Shown piece after piece: positions 59,801 to 64,000 of a stretch of 64,000 nucleotides of DNA. Each line of letters begins with the position of its first letter. Positions within the stretch are counted from its first letter, which is position 1. The translations under genes were made by a program, and so were the position numbers. The DNA is taken from the NCBI GenBank assembly GCA_017163975.1, contig JAFFSR010000292.1:69501-133500 (forward strand), read 5' to 3'. Below the pieces are notes generated by a model. That model saw only the letters and a list, made by a program, of their open reading frames with translations. It did not search any database and was not told the origin of the DNA. Source of the DNA: Anastatus disparis (Eukaryota > Arthropoda > Insecta > Hymenoptera > Eupelmidae).

Positions 59801-60003
59801 TTCGTGTAATATTTCATGTCTTAACTTTCGTTTCCTTTTTGGTATTATTTTTGTAAAGACTTTGTAATCTTCCTGTGTATTATTTCATAAATTCTTTTTA
59901 AAAGAATATAGTTATCTTTTTAAGTTCTTTTTAAATGCTTTCAACGTATTATTACTTGTAATATTTCATGAAATTATTTCAAAATTCTTTCATGCTGTGT
60001 GGG
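56866..60003. mobile_element. 3.1-kb fold-back element with GAAAGGATTC words, inserted in the satellite
   Basis: Termini are CCCATACAGCATGAAAGAAC and TTCTTTCATGCTGTGTGGG, flanked by TA. The arms are made of degenerate 11-12-bp words (GAAAGGATTCAT, GAAAGAATTCT on the left, complements on the right). On the right a ~280-bp unit with TCCTTTCAAAGTCCTTTCAG and TTCATGAAATATTTC recurs about four times (58640-59830). A smaller element is nested at 57671-58426. Confidence 0.85.
57671..58426. mobile_element. 756-bp inverted-repeat element nested in the large fold-back
   Basis: Ends are TCCCGACAAGAAAAATATTA and TTTCTAGTCGGGA. The arms of about 150 bp share CCCCACTGGG, GGGGCGCTTC and AAATGAGG-type words. 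It is GC-richer than its host. No duplication was resolved and it is non-coding. Confidence 0.8.
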
Positions 60004-60225
60004 TAGTATACCGCGCTATTTACCCGTGTGTACATGCCTCGCTATACGAGCATAGGCAACGAGGCATACGTGTATAAAAACAGCTCGGTATACTAGTATG
60101 CCGCGCTATTTACCCGTGTGTACATGCCTCGCTATACGAGCATAGGCAACGAGGCATACGTGTATAAAAATCGCTCGGTATACACGTATATACACCTCGG
60201 TTAACACATATGAACGCACGTATAT
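60004..60225 (+). repeat. CTCGGTATAC satellite block, right part
   Basis: Two nearly identical ~90-bp units (CGCGCTATTTACCCGTGTGT, then ACATGCCTCGCTATACGAGC, then GAGGCATACGTGTATAAAAA), so recent homogenisation is likely. Confidence 0.9.
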
Positions 60226-60614
60226 TACGTGTGTCACGTTGATAATTTTATACTCGTCTGAAAGCTCGCCTGCATGTGTTCCTAAATGCGTGCAATCAAA
60301 CTCTATTTATTTTAATTAAGAAAATGAGTTAAAAAGCGCATATATCTTTATTATGCTAATTAAAATAAATAATGACTTTAAAAAATCTTATTTAGAATTA
60401 CTTTTAACAGGAAATAAAATTTCATAAAAATTTATGAAATAATGTTGATGAAATAACCTCACTTAAAGTATAAAAAAAAGAGCAAAAGAGTAATATATGA
60501 TTTTGAAAACATTATTTTATTCAAAATATAGAAGATTTTTGTTTAAGAAAAGCATGTTACTACTTTTTTACGTGCTTAAATCAAATTCACTAAATCATTA
60601 AATTTTTTTAAGTG
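60226..60614. other. AT-rich spacer, no gene seen
   Basis: Nothing beyond low-complexity A/T. Confidence 0.4.
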
Positions 60615-62424
60615 GAAAAGTCCAAAATTATATCAATAATCCTAAATTAAATTTCATTCTCAAATATCAACCACCTTTCATTAAAACTGAATAAATAATA
60701 TAACAAACGCTATTGACTTTATTAGGCCATTTAAAATAAAAGGTTCTAAAAAGTTATTAGTATATTTGATGTTTACTCAGAAAAATATTTATGAAAAAAT
60801 TTTTTATATGATCTTCATGAAATAATCAAACTGTAATCATTTGGTTTCAAAAAAAAGCTTTTGAAGGCATTTAATGTTCTGAATAACAAAAAAAAAGTAT
60901 TAAAAAATTATTAATCCATTATTTTATTTACACGATAGATGTCATATGTTTGAGAAGATTAAATTACATGTTATCAATCCATTCGGTGTTACAGAGAAAT
61001 TTTAAAAACTTTTACTTTAAGAGATATAATAATTCAAAAAATATTCACTTTTTTCTCAGATTATTTGTAACCAAATTGTCTTCAGAGGTTTTTTTCTAAA
61101 CTTGATAGTTTTCAAGAAAAAAATTCATAAAGAATTTCACAGTTTAATGTTGACGTAATCCTCATACTCAAACTATGATCATTAAAAATAAATATACTTG
61201 CACATTTTTGGTTGCATATATTTCACAAAGATATAGAAAATCTTTTCAATCATTTCATCCTCTCAGAGGATAAAATTATATGAATATACAAGTCCAAAAT
61301 CATATAAATAATCCTAATAGTAATTTTAGATGCAATTAGCTATTCTCAAATATCAACAACCTTTCATTAAAACTAAATAAATAATTTAACAAACGCTATT
61401 GACTTTATTAGGCCATTTAAAATAAAAGGTTTTAAATAGTTATTAGTATATTTGATGTTTTCTGAGAAAAATATTTATGAAAAAATTTTTTATATTATCT
61501 TCATAAAATAATCAAACTGTAATTATTTGGTTTTAAAATAAAGCAGTTTTAATGAAAGGTGGTTGATATTTGTGAATAGCTAATTACGCTTAAAATTACT
61601 ATTAGAATTATTTACATAATTTTGGACTTGAATATTTTTTTTTTTTTTTTTTAATTATATCCACGGGCATTACTGCCCTTTTTAACACATAGAAATTAAT
61701 TTTTAAAACAACACAATTTGACGTGGTATTTAACGTGGTGTCAGCCCACGGTAGAGACAGCGAAAAAGCGACCAGACGGGGAATCGATCCCACGCCAACG
61801 GGAATACGAGTCACGCGCCTTAGCCACTACTCCACTGAACTCTACATTTTATATTTATATATAATATAATTTTATCCTCTGAGAGGATAAAATGATTGAA
61901 AAGATTATCTATATCTTTATGAAATATATGCAACCGCAAATGTGCATGTATATTTATTTTCAATGATCATAGTTTGAGTATGAGGATTACGTCAACATTA
62001 AACTGTGAAATTCTTTATGAATTTTTTTCTTGAAAACTATCAAGTTTAGAAAAAAACCTCTGAAGACAATTTGGTTACCAATAATCTGAGAAAGAAATGA
62101 ATATTTTTAAAATTATTATATCTCTTAAAGTAGAGTTTTTGAAATTTCTCTGAAATACCAAATGGATTGATAACATGTAATTTAATCTTTTCAAACATAA
62201 GACATCCATCGTGTGAATAAAATAATGGATTTAAAATTTTTTAATACTTTTTTTTGTGATTCAGAACATTAAATGCCTTCAGAAGCTTTTTTTTGAAACC
62301 AAATAATTACAGTTTGATTATTTCATGAAGATCATATAAAAAATTTTTTCATAAATATTTTTCTGAGTAAACATCAAATATACTAATAACTTTTTAGAAC
62401 CTTTTATTTTAAATGGCCTAATAA
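60615..62424. mobile_element. 1.8-kb fold-back element with an extra copy of its end
   Basis: Left arm 60719-61275 pairs with right arm 61860-62424. A third copy of the terminal segment (AAACGCTATTGACTTTATTA, GGCCATTTAAAATAAAAGG) lies in direct order at about 61290-61545 and itself pairs locally. A SINE interrupts it at 61633-61845. The right end is cut by the fold-back starting at 62425. Confidence 0.8.
61633..61845 (-). mobile_element. tRNA-derived SINE (second family)
   Basis: On the minus strand: a tRNA-like head with A-box TAGTGGCTAAGGCG (61816-61829) and B-box GGATCGATTCC (61780-61790), a ~110-bp body, and an A-tail at 61633-61652. The body shares nothing obvious with the SINE at 22408. 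A target duplication is not clear in the AT-rich flank. Confidence 0.85.
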
Positions 62425-64000
62425 GCCCTTATGAAAAAGATCTGTAGATAAAACTGTAGATAAATCTGCAGGGAAATCTGCAGAAAATCTGCAGAATATC
62501 TGTAGAGTATCTACAGAAAGCATACGGAAAAATATGAGGTATCAGTACAGGAAAATCTGCAGAATATATACAGAAAGCCTACAGGAAATTCTGAGGCATC
62601 GTTGCAGGATTTTCTGTAGAGAAAATGATGAAGAAATCTACAGGTTTAATGCAGGTGAATTTGTAGAAAAATCTGCAGGGTCCCTGCAGAGTTACTTACA
62701 GAGAAAACTGTGAAAAAGTTTACAGAGATCCGATAGATCGTCTATAGAATAATATATAGCAACTGTACAGGTATACCCTTACAAATTTTCACAGGGTTTT
62801 CGCCTACAGATTTATCTACAGAATTATCTATAGAATTATCTACAGAATTATCTATAGAATTATCTACAGAATTATCTATAGAATTATCTACAAAATCATC
62901 TACGGAATTTTCGACGAAATTTTCTTCAGAATTTTCTGTAAGCAAGATTTCTTATAGGATCCCGTAAAACGTATAAGGAAAATTTATAATGTAGAAATCT
63001 TTGCAGAAAATTTATAATAAATGTAATGATTTATTACAGAATTTTCTGTGGAGAGTATAATAGAAAAATCTTTCGGTTGGCTGTAGATAAATCTTCAAGA
63101 TTATCTGCAGAAATAAATATAGAAAATTTGCCGGTATAAATATTATTAAGGTAAAAAAATTTTCTTATTTTTAGTCATATAAGATTATTTTTTATAATTA
63201 ATTAAAAAGTTTTCGAGTGAACAACTCGAAAATTATTTCCCTATTACAGGAAAAAACCAAAAACGAGGTAACCCTCGTAGTATGAGCTCTCCAAAGAATG
63301 AAGAGCTTCTGCAATTTCTCACAGAGTCTTCTGGCCTTATATATCTGCGGCTATGAACTTTGTACAAGCGATCAACAAATTTAAGGAAACGCCACCTAGC
63401 GACTTAAAATCAAACTGATGTAATCGATTATGTTAATTTGATTTTAAGTCGCTAGGTGGCGTTTCCTTAAATTTGTTGATCGCTTGTACAAAGTTCATAG
63501 CCGCAGATATATAGGGCCAGAAGACTCTGAGAAATTGCAGAAGCTCTTCATTCTTTGGAGAGCTTATACTACGAGGGTTACCTCGTTTTTGGTTTTTCCT
63601 GTAATAGGGAAATAATTTTCGAATTGTTCTCTCGAAAACTTTTTAATTAATTATAAAAAATAATCTTATAATCTTATATAGCTAAAAATAAGAAAATTTT
63701 TTTACCTTAATAATATTTATATCGGCAAATTTTCTATATTTATTTCTGCAGATAATCTTGAAGATTTATCTACAGCCAACCTAAAGATTTTCCTATTATA
63801 CTCTCCACAGAAAATTCTGTAATAAATCATTAGATTTATTATAAATTTTCTGCAAAGATTTCTACATTATAAATTTTCCTTATACGTTTTACGGGATCCT
63901 ATAAGAAATCCTGCTTACAGATAATTCTGAAGAAAATTTCGTCGAAAATTTCGTAGATGATTCTGTAGATAACTCTATAGATAATTCTGTAGATAATTCT
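62425..64000. mobile_element. Fold-back element with 12-bp ATCTACAGAATT/ATCTATAGAATT words, cut by window end
   Basis: The left end CCCTTATGAAAAAGATCTG follows a TAA in the neighbouring fold-back. The arms are degenerate 11-12-bp words, strictly 12 bp at 62805-62890 where ATCTACAGAATT and ATCTATAGAATT alternate. The palindrome centre is near 63425, so the full length would be about 2 kb, reaching past 64000. The core around 63180-63670 pairs almost perfectly. Confidence 0.88.

Noticed and set aside
61608..61814. 68-codon minus frame
   Set aside because: It is the SINE read as protein, ending in the poly-A tail as Lys codons.

Overview
This window looks like a piece of an AT-rich arthropod genome, most likely an insect and possibly a hymenopteran. 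The grounds are short spliceosomal introns, the mix of transposon families, and dispersed GGTTAGGTT-type words; the order-level guess is weak. I see no intact conserved host gene. Almost everything I can resolve is transposable elements in several nested layers, plus one host pseudogene and one unrecognised two-exon ORF.

Layout. 1-5.5 kb: 3' part of a decayed metavirid (Gypsy-type) element with reverse transcriptase, RNase H, integrase and an envelope-like glycoprotein. 6.6-7.1 kb: a small two-exon ORF on the minus strand, with a duplicated CRE-like word upstream. 10.04-16.16 kb: a full-length Jockey-like non-LTR retrotransposon (minus strand) bounded by a 12-bp target-site duplication and broken by a 661-bp palindrome that duplicated TTA. 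17.45-19.33 kb: the first two exons of a mitochondrial alanyl-tRNA synthetase (AARS2-like) pseudogene, whose introns hold fold-back DNA. 19.6-31.8 kb: a dense field of fold-back elements and MITEs, a 5S-rRNA-derived sequence, and a tRNA-derived SINE with a 15-bp duplication. 34.5-37.3 kb: a fold-back that has cut off its own protein-coding gene. 38.016-56.716 kb: an 18.7-kb hAT transposon with an 8-bp duplication (TATACTAA). It carries a 13.6-kb LTR retrotransposon (two ~1.98-kb LTRs, GAGT duplication) inserted in the last codons of its transposase. 56.9-64 kb: more very large fold-back elements and a second tRNA-derived SINE.

The most unusual signal is a shared architecture in five elements (17451-18686, 19908-21443, 27070-28111, 56866-60003, 62425-end). 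Each starts with CCC and a short purine-rich end, is flanked by TA or a TA-containing site, and is a long inverted repeat. Its arms are built from one degenerate word repeated about every 10-12 bp, roughly one DNA turn. The word differs completely between elements while the layout is the same.

The nested LTR element is the best preserved coding unit. Its gag and pol ORFs are joined by a well-placed GGGAAAC -1 slippery site, and in the position of env it has a third ORF whose zinc-knuckle array copies the layout of its own nucleocapsid.
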